The notes: generated by a model from the letters alone, not told the origin. 64,000 nt of DNA from Methylocystis rosea SV97 (GCF_000372845.1 NZ_KB889964.1:62001-126000); one strand, 5' to 3'. Positions 1 through 8,505 are shown, counted from the first letter of the stretch. Numbers and translations: made by a program.

Positions 1-148
1 GGTCGGCGGGCGACGCCTTCCCCTCCGCAGCCAGTGGGCCAAGCTCGATGATTTTAATCAGCGCATCGCAAAGGATGGCGAGTTGGGTCGTCGTGTCGGT
101 CATCGCGTCCGCGCTCCCTCGATCGGCAACGATAATCGCCAAATCCAT
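1..148 (-). CDS. Hypothetical protein, N-terminal part (cut by window edge)
   Basis: An open frame on the minus strand begins just downstream of repC and runs off the left edge. Two in-frame ATG codons are possible, at 148 and at 103. The second gives a product starting MTDTTTQLAILCDALIK. About 49 residues are visible from the first start. I recognise no domain. It lies 29 bases after the repC stop on the same strand, so it could be cotranscribed with repABC. Only the start is in view, so a real gene is likely but not certain. Confidence 0.4.
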   Translation of the reverse strand, partial: MDLAIIVADRGSADAMTDTTTQLAILCDALIKIIELGPLAAEGKASPAD

Positions 149-177
149 GGCAGCGAAACCCCACGCCAAAAGTCGAA

Positions 178-1548
178 TCACCCCGCTTGCCGACGTTCCC
201 GCGCCGCCTTTGCCGCCTTGCCGCGCAGCAGCGCCATCAGCACCGGCCCCAGCGAAAACTCCCCTTCCCTCGCCTTCCCGGTCAAAACGCGCAAATAGCC
301 GCCGGCGGATTTGATTTCCTCCCCCCGCTGCAGGATCGCGGCGATGACGATCGAGGCGTCATGCTCGCCCAGAACGTCGAGCGCCTGTTTCCAGGCGTCT
401 GGCGAGACGCCGAGCGCCGAGCGCACGATCGCCGCCGCGTCGACCAGATCACGCCAGCAGGAAATCTCCCCGCTCTTGCCGTAATCGACAATGTCGGGGC
501 AGGCTTGCAGCACCATGCCGAGCGGATAGGTTCGCGTCGACGACGCTTGCCGTTCCCCAATTTCCGAACCGCGACTCTCGGTTGTTGAGGCCCCTGCACT
601 GTCCGCTTCCGGCTCTTCCGGCATTGACCCGGGCGGTTCGGCCCTGCCTTTTCGAAGGCTAGGTTCAAGATCAGGAATGTTTGTGATTTGATTCTGTATA
701 TGGCGCTCAGTTTGAGACTCATTGGCGCTTCTTTTTTGCTGATTCACGTGCGTTTCGAGCAACTTCTGGATTTCGCCCGCCAGGGCCGCCAATTCCCCCG
801 CCAAAGCCTCCAGCTCCGCCCGTCCGAGGCTTCGCGAATAGCGCGCCGAAAGGGCCTGGTAGCGCCCGTAAAGGCCTTCCCAGTCGCCAATCTCCTGCCC
901 GTCGATCGAGACCAGCGCGAAGCGAACGCCCTCCTCGATGCCGGTCTCGATCATCTTGACTATGTCGCGCCGAACCAACGTGATCTTCTCGCGCAGCAGA
1001 GCGATGGCGTGGTTTTCAATGCGCACTTCTTCGGCGAGGTTTTCGATCTCGGCCGCGCGCGCGATCAGCGGCGCAAGATCGAAGCCGAAGGCTTCCGCGA
1101 TCTCACCCCCCTGCCCGCGCCGTGCGAAACGTTTGCCGTTTGGGGAGTCCCGCCGGATGATCAACCCCGCCTCGACGAGCGAGGCAAGATGCCGGCGCAG
1201 CGTCGCCGGCGCCATGCCATGCGCGCGGATCGAGAGCTCCCGGTTCGACGGAAACACCACGATCCCGGGCGCAGGCGAATCCCCTTCCTCTTCCCCGCCG
1301 GCGCCCTCTGGCAGCGTCAGCGCTGTTTCCTGGTGAAAGCTCAGCAAGGCGTGCAGGACCGACAGCGCCCGATCGGTGACGCCGAGCGGTCCCTTGGCTT
1401 CCGTGAGCGCTCGAAACAGTCGCCATTTATGGACGACGGTTTCGGAGGCGTGGAGTTTTGCCGCGAAATCCCGCGTCGCCGCCTGCGTCGCCACCATGGC
1501 GAGCGACAACGGCCGCCGCCCAAAGGGCGTCGTTGAATGTGTGCGCAT
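178..1548 (-). CDS. repC: RepC replication initiator of a repABC plasmid
   Basis: This 456-residue protein is the replication initiator of the repABC module. RepC proteins bind the origin, which normally lies inside repC itself. The N-terminal half has the family pattern: GRRPLSLAMVATQ near residue 10, a winged-helix region around residues 50-150 (ALSVLHALLSFH, then FPSNRELSIRAHGMAPATLRRHLASL), and RRDSPNGKRFARR. The C-terminal part holds the DIVDYGKSGEISCWRDLV segment usual in RepC. It is last in the order repA-repB-repC on the minus strand and is separated from repB by 190 bases, where repABC plasmids carry an antisense RNA gene. The ATG start is the natural one for the family. No disruption is visible. 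Confidence 0.93.
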   Translation of the reverse strand: MRTHSTTPFGRRPLSLAMVATQAATRDFAAKLHASETVVHKWRLFRALTEAKGPLGVTDRALSVLHALLSFHQETALTLPEGAGGEEEGDSPAPGIVVFPSNRELSIRAHGMAPATLRRHLASLVEAGLIIRRDSPNGKRFARRGQGGEIAEAFGFDLAPLIARAAEIENLAEEVRIENHAIALLREKITLVRRDIVKMIETGIEEGVRFALVSIDGQEIGDWEGLYGRYQALSARYSRSLGRAELEALAGELAALAGEIQKLLETHVNQQKRSANESQTERHIQNQITNIPDLEPSLRKGRAEPPGSMPEEPEADSAGASTTESRGSEIGERQASSTRTYPLGMVLQACPDIVDYGKSGEISCWRDLVDAAAIVRSALGVSPDAWKQALDVLGEHDASIVIAAILQRGEEIKSAGGYLRVLTGKAREGEFSLGPVLMALLRGKAAKAARERRQAG

Positions 1549-1603
1549 GATCCTTTGCCTCGTTCAGGCAAAAGAAATTTGCTCGCCGAAACGGCGCCGA
1601 CTC

Positions 1604-1632
1604 TTGACAGTGATTCGCGGAAGTGTGATTCT
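1604..1632 (+). promoter_or_regulatory. Candidate promoter of the repABC antisense RNA
   Basis: TTGACA at 1604-1609 is followed, after about 17 bases, by GATTCT near 1627-1632. It lies in the repB-repC gap and faces opposite to repABC, where counter-transcribed RNAs of this plasmid family start. The -10 element is weak, so this is an inference from position plus a perfect -35. Confidence 0.4.
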
Positions 1633-1637
1633 CTCAG

Positions 1638-1694
1638 TTGCTACACATTGAGAAGGGCTTCCGGGCGGAAACGTTTCGGGGGCCTTTTTCTTTT
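1638..1694 (+). ncRNA. Candidate counter-transcribed RNA (incompatibility RNA) of repABC
   Basis: The 190-base repB-repC gap carries, on the strand opposite repABC, a promoter-like TTGACA and about 50 bases later an imperfect inverted repeat (AGGGC near 1654 with GGCCT near 1681, plus a GAAACGTTTC core) followed by a T-rich run at 1685-1694. In the repABC family a small antisense RNA from this gap represses repC and sets incompatibility. Location, orientation and terminator agree. The 5' end is only estimated and no alignment was possible. Confidence 0.42.
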
Positions 1695-1738
1695 GCGACG
1701 TTCCTTCTCGTTCCAGTTATTCTTACGCAACAATCCGC

Positions 1739-2722
1739 CTACGCACGACGTGTGCGGAATTCCTCATAGAGATCGCCGAGGCGCTCGACGACATAGGCGC
1801 CGAAGTCGGGCTCAGCTTTCTCGTCGAAGCGCAATATGGTTGCCTTGGGGTCGCGGCTTATTCGAGCCAACGGTGCGCCGTCCGGCCGCTTCCAAACCTC
1901 GCCGCGAGCGGTCTTGGAGGCTTTTTCGATGGCCGCCGCAAACGCCTTTAGAAACCGGGCATCCGAGTCGGCCGGCAAATTCGTGTCGGAAAGGACCGCT
2001 TCGACACGAACAAGCGCCTTCCGTGTGCGCACCAGTTCGGCAAACTGCAGCCAGCGCCGCCGTCCGGCCTTTGGCGCCGGACCGATCGCACGAACCAATG
2101 TTTCAGGCAGCGCTCGCGCAACTGTGATCAACTTCGAGAGTTCGGTTTTGTCAGTCGAAAGGGCGGCCATGATGACGCTGCGGTCATGCCCGCTATCTTC
2201 GAGGGCTTTTGCAAACAGCGCGCGCTCGATGAAGGAGAGATCGCGGCGCGCTGAATTTTCGATACCCTGGGCAAGGATCAGTTGCCGATCGTCGAGGTTG
2301 CGGACGACGGCTTTGATCTTGATTCCGATGTCTTGCGCCGCCTTTAAGCGCCGATGCCCATACGCGGCTTGAAAGGAACCGCTGCGGGTCGGATGCGGCC
2401 TTACGAGGATCGGCACTTCTTGTCCGTGAGAACGAAGCGACTCCTTGAGCACCTGAAATTCTGGATCATCAGGGCCGGAAAGCCTGTCTCTTATGAAGGA
2501 AACGTCCACGCATTCGGGGTCGAGTTCGACAACCGCAGCGCCCGTTGCAAGCGCCTCTTGAAGCGTCCGCGACTCCTCGGCCATGCGATCGAGCGTCAAG
2601 CTCATCGTCCTCACCGGCCCTGCGAGAACCCTGTCTTTACTTTCTGCGCTAGGGCGTTCGGACGAGTTGGCCACGGCCAACTTGCTCTCGAGGAGGGAGG
2701 TCAAAATGTTCCGTCGGGTCAT
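1739..2722 (-). CDS. repB: RepB, ParB-family partition protein of repABC
   Basis: RepB binds parS sites and, with RepA, partitions the plasmid. The 327-residue product has a ParB N-terminal nuclease-like fold region near residues 75-160 with HGQEVPILVRPHP, YGHRRLKAAQ and the ENSARRDLSFIERALFA box. A helix-turn-helix region follows (HDRSVIMAALSTDKTELSKLI). I chose the ATG at 2722 because it overlaps the repA stop as ATGA and gives the family-like start MTRRNILTSLL. An upstream in-frame ATG at 2737 would add five residues. A parS-like palindrome (2666-2681) is embedded in the 5' coding region. Confidence 0.92.
   Translation of the reverse strand: MTRRNILTSLLESKLAVANSSERPSAESKDRVLAGPVRTMSLTLDRMAEESRTLQEALATGAAVVELDPECVDVSFIRDRLSGPDDPEFQVLKESLRSHGQEVPILVRPHPTRSGSFQAAYGHRRLKAAQDIGIKIKAVVRNLDDRQLILAQGIENSARRDLSFIERALFAKALEDSGHDRSVIMAALSTDKTELSKLITVARALPETLVRAIGPAPKAGRRRWLQFAELVRTRKALVRVEAVLSDTNLPADSDARFLKAFAAAIEKASKTARGEVWKRPDGAPLARISRDPKATILRFDEKAEPDFGAYVVERLGDLYEEFRTRRA
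2666..2681. promoter_or_regulatory. parS-like site inside repB
   Basis: GTTGGCCACGGCCAAC matches the repABC parS consensus GTTNNCNGCNGNNAAC at every fixed position except one central base. It is nearly identical to the perfect site upstream of repA. It lies in the repB coding region. Some repABC plasmids carry parS inside or around the rep genes. Confidence 0.55.
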
Positions 2723-3930
2723 GGAATTCGTCCCCATGTTCGAAGGATGAGCCCGAGAATTTCGCTGTTTACCGCTTCCAGAGACTCGATCGCGCGGTCG
2801 TAGGTCGCGCGGCCTATCGCCCCGCGTTCGAGCTCGTATAGCGACTGTTTCGTGAGACCCGCGTCCGCAATGGCTGTCGACTTCCAGGCAGAAGCCGCGA
2901 GAACCTCCTCGCCAAAAAGACTGCGGAGAAGAGCGACTACCTGCGACTGCGGCCCATCATGCGGCTCGTGCCGTGTGATCACATAGCGAATGAAGTCGTG
3001 GCGCAGATCTCCGCCCGCCTTTCGCACAACCGCCATCAAGTCGGACGCCATCAACAGGAACTGCGACATGGACGCAACGTCGACCATCTGCGGATGAATC
3101 GTAATCAGAAGCGCTGTTGCGGCGCAAAGCGCTCCGAGCGTCAGATAGCCGAGCTGAGGCGGGCAATCGACCACGACAATGTCATAATCCGCCTCAATCT
3201 CAGCGAGCGCATTACCCACCCGCTCGAAGAACATCCCGCCGGGCAGCCGCGAACCAAGCGCCAAGGCTCGCGGCGTTTCATGCTCAAACTCCATGAGTTC
3301 GAGATTGCCAGGAATCAGATCAAGTCCGTCAAAATAGGTTCTGCGAATGCAGTCTCGCACCGGACGTTGGACGCCGTCATATCGGATAGCGCCGTATATT
3401 GTGTCGCCTTCCTTGAGATCGAACTCCGGCTGCAGGCCAAGCATGGCCGACAGGGACGCCTGAGGATCCAGATCAACCGCAAGCACCCGAAATCCGGACA
3501 TCGCTAGAAATTGGGCGAGATAGAGACATGTGGTCGTTTTGGCGGAACCGCCCTTGAAATTTACGCAGGCGACGGTCTGCATTTTCTCGCCAGCGCGACG
3601 GTGGGGCAGGACGGATAGCGCTTCACGAGGTTTCACCGTGGCGATGTGCCTGCGCAGTTCATTAATTTGAGCAAGCGTGTAGGACCGTCGCCCGGACGGA
3701 CTTATTTCTGGCGTGGGTCCAATCCCATCGAGAGAAAGTTGCCGGAGATAGCCGTCCGACACGCGCAAGAGCTTCGCGGCTTCTCCAGACGAAAAGGAGC
3801 GCAGCAGTTTTTGGCTGTCGGGAGGGAATAGTCGGGAGCCGAGCGCCTGAAGCTGTTCGGACAAAAGACGAGCGTGCGCGGAAATTCGCGCGTCCGATGT
3901 TGCCGCCGTCTCGATTGTCTGCGTGTCCAC
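2719..3930 (-). CDS. repA: RepA, ParA-family partition ATPase of repABC
   Basis: RepA is the Walker ATPase that drives plasmid segregation and autoregulates repABC. Visible features are an N-terminal MerR-like DNA-binding segment (SFSSGEAAKLLRVSDGYLRQLS, then SGRRSYTLAQINELR), the deviant Walker A VNFKGGSAKTTT, and VDLDPQASLSAML. The frame is open up to a GTG at 3990, but those first residues (MFLIRKKRDLRL) are unlike the family and lack a ribosome site. I prefer GTG 3930 (VDTQTIETA), which has GGAA upstream, giving 403 residues. First gene of repABC; the stop overlaps repB as ATGA. The N-terminus remains uncertain. Confidence 0.9.
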   Translation of the reverse strand: MDTQTIETAATSDARISAHARLLSEQLQALGSRLFPPDSQKLLRSFSSGEAAKLLRVSDGYLRQLSLDGIGPTPEISPSGRRSYTLAQINELRRHIATVKPREALSVLPHRRAGEKMQTVACVNFKGGSAKTTTCLYLAQFLAMSGFRVLAVDLDPQASLSAMLGLQPEFDLKEGDTIYGAIRYDGVQRPVRDCIRRTYFDGLDLIPGNLELMEFEHETPRALALGSRLPGGMFFERVGNALAEIEADYDIVVVDCPPQLGYLTLGALCAATALLITIHPQMVDVASMSQFLLMASDLMAVVRKAGGDLRHDFIRYVITRHEPHDGPQSQVVALLRSLFGEEVLAASAWKSTAIADAGLTKQSLYELERGAIGRATYDRAIESLEAVNSEILGLILRTWGRIP

Positions 3931-4067
3931 GATTTTATTCCGCGATACGATTTCAAGCCGCAAATCTCTCTTCTTCCGTATCAGGAACACGATTCGGCAG
4001 CTTGAGCAATGATTTTTGAGTAAATGAGAAGTTAAAGCCGTGTCGGATCAGCCGTGTGATTTCATAA

Positions 4068-4083
4068 GTTGGCCGCGGCCAAC
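4068..4083. promoter_or_regulatory. parS centromere site upstream of repA
   Basis: GTTGGCCGCGGCCAAC is a perfect 16-base palindrome and a full match to the repABC parS consensus GTTNNCNGCNGNNAAC. It sits in the gap between repA and the next upstream gene, a common parS position in this plasmid family, and is the expected binding site of RepB. Confidence 0.78.
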
Positions 4084-4098
4084 CGGGTGGCGCAGCGC

Positions 4099-5034
4099 TT
4101 ACGCACCGCCTTTTTCGAATCGCCACACCGGAATTCCCATCTTGCGGGCCTTGTCGGCAAGATTCTCGACGATGCCTGAACCGGGGAACACGATCACGCC
4201 GATTGGTAATGTTTCGAGCATCACATCATTGCGCTTGAAGGGCGCGGCGTTCTTGTGACGGCTCCAGTCCGGCTTAAAGGCGACCTGACAAATCTTGCGA
4301 TTGTCCGCCCAGCACGAAGCGACTCGTTCAGCGCCTTTCGAGCCGCCTCCATGGAGAAGGACCATGTCCGGATGCTTCGCGCAGACCTTGTCGAGCGCGT
4401 CCCAAATCCGCCTGTGATCGTTGCATTCGACTCCGCCGGCGAAAGCGATCCGCGGTCCGCGCGGCAACAACACTTGCGTCTCAGCGAGCTTCTTGGCGTT
4501 CAGAAAATCGCGGCTATCGATCATTGCAGCCGTCAGCGCGCGATGATTGACCTTTGAACCCGAGTGGGGACGCCAGACCGAGCCCGTCTCGGCCGCATAG
4601 AGTTCGGCGAGATGGTCGCGGAAGAATTCAAAGGCGTTGCGCCGCTCGGTGAGTGTCAGCCCTTGCGCGATCAGTCGCTCCAGTTTGACAGAGCGGATTT
4701 CCGAGCCGTCCTGTTCGGCCTGCGCGCGACGCTGCGCAATTTCGTTGTCGTCGAGATCGCGATCGATGCGCTCCGCTTTGCGATGAAATACGTTGACGAA
4801 AGACCAAAGCAGATCGGGCAGGTCGGTTTCGAGCCGCGTATTGAGAAAGAGGCTTGAAAGCGACTCGACGGCGGCTTCGAGCGCCATTTCCCCAAGGTCG
4901 GAGGAGGGCAGGGGACGTGGGTCCGGTTCATCGTCAAAGGGCCGATAACCATGAAGCGCGAGTTCGTCGAGAAGATGTGACGATGGCGATTCGTTTTGAC
5001 CGTCGCAGGGGATGGGCGCGATATCGATATCCAT
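4099..5034 (-). CDS. DUF2493 / SLOG-family nucleotide-binding protein
   Basis: The C-terminal 110 residues carry the DUF2493 (YspA/cpYpsA-like SLOG) domain: RIAFAGG, DMVLLHGGGSKGAERVASCWA, and IGVIVFPGSGIVENLADKARKMGIPVWRF. SLOG domains have a Rossmann-like fold that binds nucleotide-derived ligands; the partner here is unknown. The N-terminal 190 residues are helical and of a type common on alphaproteobacterial plasmids. I chose ATG 5034 (MDIDIAPIP) because AAGGAG lies eight bases upstream. The frame continues further up without family resemblance. It points toward repABC and its stop lies about 170 bases from the repA start, with parS between. The function on plasmids is not established. 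Confidence 0.8.
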   Translation of the reverse strand: MDIDIAPIPCDGQNESPSSHLLDELALHGYRPFDDEPDPRPLPSSDLGEMALEAAVESLSSLFLNTRLETDLPDLLWSFVNVFHRKAERIDRDLDDNEIAQRRAQAEQDGSEIRSVKLERLIAQGLTLTERRNAFEFFRDHLAELYAAETGSVWRPHSGSKVNHRALTAAMIDSRDFLNAKKLAETQVLLPRGPRIAFAGGVECNDHRRIWDALDKVCAKHPDMVLLHGGGSKGAERVASCWADNRKICQVAFKPDWSRHKNAAPFKRNDVMLETLPIGVIVFPGSGIVENLADKARKMGIPVWRFEKGGA

Positions 5035-5580
5035 GGCTGTTGCTCCTTCGCGTATGGCCGCGCCGATCGCGGCCTGAACAGCGATCACGAGCCACGGGCG
5101 GGTCGCGCCGCACCTGAAGGGCCAAAGCGCAGCGTAGGACGCTTCTCGACAGCTTCTTTGAAGCGCGAGGAATGTCCGGCGCTTGAGCGTCGGGCAGGGG
5201 AAAGAAGTCGGCGGGAAGCGTTGCGGTAAGCGAGCCGCTTGTGGCTGCATCGCTGCTCTCCGGGCCGGCGCGCGGGCTCTCTCTGCGAAGCATTTGCCTG
5301 GTCGAAGAAGCCAGCTCCCACCGCGGAGCAACCTTCGCGAGCACATCGAATTTTTCAAAGCACTCGCCGCGAACTCGAAACGTTCGGCGTCGAACGGCGC
5401 GCTGGACTCGTGATCGCGATCCGCGACACGAAGAAATGGTCAAAGGCTCTTACCGACTCGAACTCGTCGGCGCGCGATGATTGGCCGCGGCCTCGCGTCA
5501 CGCAAATCTTTCTGCATCCCGTTGCTCGCGGTCGCCGTAGCGGCACGTTCTGTGCGACGCTGCGAAAAAAGGGGGCGGAC
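5035..5580. other. Gap without a convincing gene
   Basis: This 546-base stretch separates the SLOG gene from the broken TauE/SafE gene. It has open frames on both strands but none shows protein-like composition or a ribosome site. The part next to 5034 must hold the promoter of the SLOG gene. I see no repeat or mobile element. Confidence 0.4.
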
Positions 5581-6256
5581 GTGAGAGACAATAAAGCGGC
5601 GGCGTTCGGCGGCGGCGCAATTATCGGAACGCTTGGCGGCTTGATAGGGCTGGGAGGCGCCGAATTTCGCCTCCCGCTGCTTATTGGCGCTTTCGATTCC
5701 TCGCGCTTGAAGCCGTGATCGTCAACAAGGCGACGAGCCTTGTGGAAGTCGCTTCGGCGTTGCCTTTTCGGGCCGCCGCCGTGCCGTTTGGCGAGGTCGC
5801 CGCGCATTGGTCGGTTGTCCTCAACCTTCTGGCGGGAAGCCTTCTAGGGGCATGGTTTGGGGCAGGGTGGGCAACCCGCCTGGAATCGGCGACTCTCTAC
5901 CGCCTAATCGCCCTCATGCTTGTGAGCATCGCCGCTGCTGTTGTTCGGCCACGATCCGCACGCGGGCGGGCACTCGCAAGCGGCAATCTCCAACTCGTCG
6001 CGGGCGTGGCGGCGGGCTGCGTCATCGGGGTTGTCGCCTCGCTGCTCGGCGTTGCGGGAGGCGAGTTGCTTATTCCGACCGCAGTTTCGCGGTGTTGGGA
6101 CAAAACCGCTCCTTCGTCCTCGCCATGGCGCTCGGCTCTATCGTCGGGACCTTCATCGGCGGACGGTTGCTCGGCATGGCGCCGAGCGCAATTTTGCTCC
6201 CGCTGCTGGCCGCCATCCTCATCATTTCCGCCGTCAAAGTATGGCGGCATGGATAG
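5581..6256 (+). pseudogene. Broken TSUP (TauE/SafE) family anion permease
   Basis: The three pieces of a TSUP-family membrane permease occur in three frames. The GTG at 5581 begins a glycine-rich first helix (GTLGGLIGLGGAEFRLPLLIG). A one-base loss near 5692 moves the reading to IVNKATSLVEVASALPFRAA and the helices to about 6080 (GVIGVVASLLGVAGGELLIPT). After that the frame shifts again and the protein resumes only at SFAVLGQNRSFVLAMALGSI to the stop. Roughly 60-70 residues expected between LIPT and SFAVL are absent, so this is a deletion as well as frameshifts. TSUP proteins export sulfite or related anions. This copy cannot make the full protein. Confidence 0.72.
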
Positions 6257-6263
6257 AGCGCAC

Positions 6264-6674
6264 CTAATTTCGCTTCGCTCCCGCATCCAACATATCGAGC
6301 ACAGGGCATGACGGGACAGGACCTCCGGAACAGCGGGCGACGGTTCCGGCGAGAATGCGCTCAAGCTTGGCGAGGTCGGCGAGTTTCGCTCGCACATCAT
6401 CAAGATGCGCCTGCGCTATCTCTTGCGCCTGGACGCAGGACGCGTGCGACGGCTCCGCGAGAGTGAGCAGAGCGCGAATGTCCTCGATGCTGAATCCAAG
6501 CTCGCGGGCGCGGCGGATGAAGGTGAGCCTTCGGACGTGCGCCTCCTCATAAGCACGATGTCCGCTCGCCGCCCGCGCAGGCGGCGGCATCAGGCCGATG
6601 CGCTCGTAATAACGCACGGCCTCGAAATTGACGCCCGCCGCCGCCGCGAGCCTGCCAATCGTCAAAGGCTGCAT
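6264..6674 (-). CDS. merR: MerR mercury-responsive regulator (short mer locus)
   Basis: A MerR-family activator that senses Hg(II) and switches the divergent merT gene. The N-terminal winged helix is clear (LTIGRLAAAAGVNFEAVRYYERIGLM). The three cysteines of mercury-type MerR are present: C in HASCVQAQ, and the pair in ARCSGGPVPSCPVLD. I chose ATG 6674 (MQPLTIGRL) over the GTG at 6692 because it gives the usual length of about 136 residues and the GTG lies within the -35 region of the divergent promoter. It is divergent from merT across a MerR-type operator. Confidence 0.88.
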   Translation of the reverse strand: MQPLTIGRLAAAAGVNFEAVRYYERIGLMPPPARAASGHRAYEEAHVRRLTFIRRARELGFSIEDIRALLTLAEPSHASCVQAQEIAQAHLDDVRAKLADLAKLERILAGTVARCSGGPVPSCPVLDMLDAGAKRN

Positions 6675-6686
6675 GGATTTTTTCTC

Positions 6687-6718
6687 TTGCACCCGTAGTC
6701 GCTACAGGGCGCAGGATA
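6687..6718 (+). promoter_or_regulatory. MerR-type operator-promoter of merT
   Basis: TTGCAC at 6687-6692 is followed by the dyad CCGTAG-TCG-CTACAGG (6693-6708) and a poor -10 (AGGATA, about 20 bases from the -35). A long spacer filled by a dyad is the hallmark of MerR-activated promoters. The dyad is slightly imperfect compared with the second mer promoter at 56010. Confidence 0.65.
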
Positions 6719-6744
6719 GCCCGACCATCAAGGAAGGGCGAGCC

Positions 6745-7173
6745 ATGACCATCAACGACGCCGCGCAGGAGACGACGCCCGCCGTCGCTCCTCCTGCCAC
6801 GCTTGCAGCCCCAACGTGGTTTGCAGCATTGGGACTTGTCGCGGGTCTCGGCGCGGTCGTCGCCTCATCATGCTGTGTTCTTCCGCTCGGTCTCGCCGCG
6901 CTCGGCGCGGGCGCCAGCGTTCTCGGCGGCCTTAGAATGGTCGCCGAATGGCATGTCCCGTTTCTGGTGGTCAGCGCCTTGGGAGTTGCCGGGGGATGGG
7001 GCGCATGGTGGTGGAAACGTCCGGCTCCTTGCGTCTCCGGTTCGGCCTGCGCGTCACCGCAGCGATCGCGCGCAACGCTCGGGCTGCTCCTGTGCGCCTC
7101 GTTCATTGTGGCGCTGGCGGCGAGCTGGGACGACATCGACCCGATGCTACTGAAACTCTTGAAGGGGCGGTAA
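6745..7173 (+). CDS. merT: MerT mercuric ion transporter (short mer locus)
   Basis: MerT carries Hg(II) across the inner membrane. The 142-residue product has the vicinal cysteine pair in the first helix (VVASSCCVLPLGLAALGAG), further helices at about 75-95 and 110-130, and the second cysteine region between helices (APCVSGSAC). I chose ATG 6745 with AGGAAGG upstream. A small GDCCVxC gene follows without a gap. This locus has neither merP nor merA, so imported mercury would need the reductase of the second locus at 57-58.8 kb. Confidence 0.87.
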   Translation: MTINDAAQETTPAVAPPATLAAPTWFAALGLVAGLGAVVASSCCVLPLGLAALGAGASVLGGLRMVAEWHVPFLVVSALGVAGGWGAWWWKRPAPCVSGSACASPQRSRATLGLLLCASFIVALAASWDDIDPMLLKLLKGR

Positions 7174-7416
7174 GTGCAACTTCTCTCGACGATAACCTGC
7201 CCCTCTTGCGGCCATAAATCGACTGAAAGCATGCCAACGGATGCCTGTCAGTTCTTCTATGAGTGCAAACGCTGCGGGGCGTTGCTCAAACCCAAGGCGG
7301 GTGACTGCTGTGTCTTCTGCTCCTACGGCGACATGCCCTGTCCGCCAATCCAAGGGCGAAAGAGCATGGCCGCTTCGCCGGATGTTGCTCGGGCAGATGA
7401 AGCTCTCCGTCGGTAG
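7174..7416 (+). CDS. GDCCVxC-motif small cysteine-rich protein
   Basis: The GTG at 7174 abuts the merT stop. The 80-residue product has nine cysteines, including CPSCGHKSTESMP, CKRCG and the signature GDCCVFCSYG followed by CPPIQ. This matches the small GDCCVxC family, known in both cysteine and selenocysteine forms; here all positions are ordinary cysteine codons. The family often sits next to mer or other thiol-metal genes. The chemistry is unproven; a metal-binding or mercury-relay role is inferred from the cysteines and from the position directly after merT. Confidence 0.75.
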   Translation: MQLLSTITCPSCGHKSTESMPTDACQFFYECKRCGALLKPKAGDCCVFCSYGDMPCPPIQGRKSMAASPDVARADEALRR

Positions 7417-7488
7417 CTCGTGATCGGCCCATTGGCGTGCCAATCCTGAAACAGGTCCGTTTCAGCACAAGGCCCGCTTATGAAGCGC

Positions 7489-8505
7489 TTATGGGATTGA
7501 GGAAGCCAGCTGACGCCGAAGGCGTTCGGGTGAGCCGTCTCGCAGATCGCAATTAAAATCCTCGCCTCGCGAGACAATTGTTTCAACATCAATGCCCGCG
7601 GCCTTAGCACGTTCCGCGAGTTTACGCGCAACGATTCGTCCGGCGCGATCATTGTCAGCCGCGATGATTAAGCGTTGCAACCCGGCTGGAATCTCCCACG
7701 CTGCGAGATGCGCCGCGGAGAGCGCCGCGACCATCGGCAAATGCGACGCCACGCTCTTGAGCGAAAGAATGGTTTCAATTCCTTCGCCAATGATTGCGAA
7801 ATCGTCGGTGACGCCGAAGCGCACGCCATTTCCTAAAATGGCGCCGAGCGATCTGCGCGGTGAAGAGACATTTGCTTTGGCGTTGCACGCCGGATCGAGA
7901 AACGTTCGATGAATCCCTGTGATCTCGCCGTCGTGATTGGTGACGGCGGCGACAAGCGCCGGCAATTTTCGCGACGACGAATTGCGACTCTCGCGATAGA
8001 TCAGCGCCGGGTGAAAGCGCAGCGGCGTGTCGTTTAGATCGGCTGAGATTTTTCGCGCGCGCAGATAAGCCTCGGCCTTTGTGCCTGCGATCGGCGCCGA
8101 CGCCGCCCAGATTTTGCGCGCGAGCGCGATCGTGTCGCATACCCTCGAATCTTCATTGCGACGCTCTGTCGGCGTCGCGCGCGGCGCCCCCAAGAAGCGC
8201 CGCGCCTCGTCGAGGGCGCGCCCGATCGAGTCATAACCCTCACGCGCGCGGATCAAATCGAGAAGGTCACCAAATTCGCCCGATGCCGCGTCGACCCATT
8301 TCCCGCGCGCGCCTTTACCAGAGAGCGGGCCTTTGAGGCGAACGAACAGGCTGCGGCCAGCATGATTGTTTACATCGCCGACGATCCAGTAATTTCCAGA
8401 CCGTCGGCCATTGGAGAGATAGTGCTTGCACACGGCCTCGACATTTTCGGCAAGGCCGCGCGACAATTCCCGCGCAGGGCTTTCCAACGCCGCCTCCCGC
8501 CTCAA
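7489..8505 (-). CDS. Toprim-domain, primase-like plasmid protein
   Basis: A 338-residue protein with the architecture of plasmid Toprim proteins: an N-terminal DNA-primase-like segment (HYLSNGRRSGNYWIVGDVNN, then KGARGKWVDAASGEFGDLLDLI) and a C-terminal Toprim domain near residues 220-320 with IIGEGIETILS (the conserved Glu) and LIIAADNDRAGR (the DxD). Such domains make primers or nick DNA. The start is a TTG at 8505 overlapping the stop of the upstream DarB-like gene, indicating translational coupling. Its partner is that protein. A role in conjugative DNA processing is inferred from context only. Confidence 0.8.
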   Translation of the reverse strand: MRREAALESPARELSRGLAENVEAVCKHYLSNGRRSGNYWIVGDVNNHAGRSLFVRLKGPLSGKGARGKWVDAASGEFGDLLDLIRAREGYDSIGRALDEARRFLGAPRATPTERRNEDSRVCDTIALARKIWAASAPIAGTKAEAYLRARKISADLNDTPLRFHPALIYRESRNSSSRKLPALVAAVTNHDGEITGIHRTFLDPACNAKANVSSPRRSLGAILGNGVRFGVTDDFAIIGEGIETILSLKSVASHLPMVAALSAAHLAAWEIPAGLQRLIIAADNDRAGRIVARKLAERAKAAGIDVETIVSRGEDFNCDLRDGSPERLRRQLASSIP

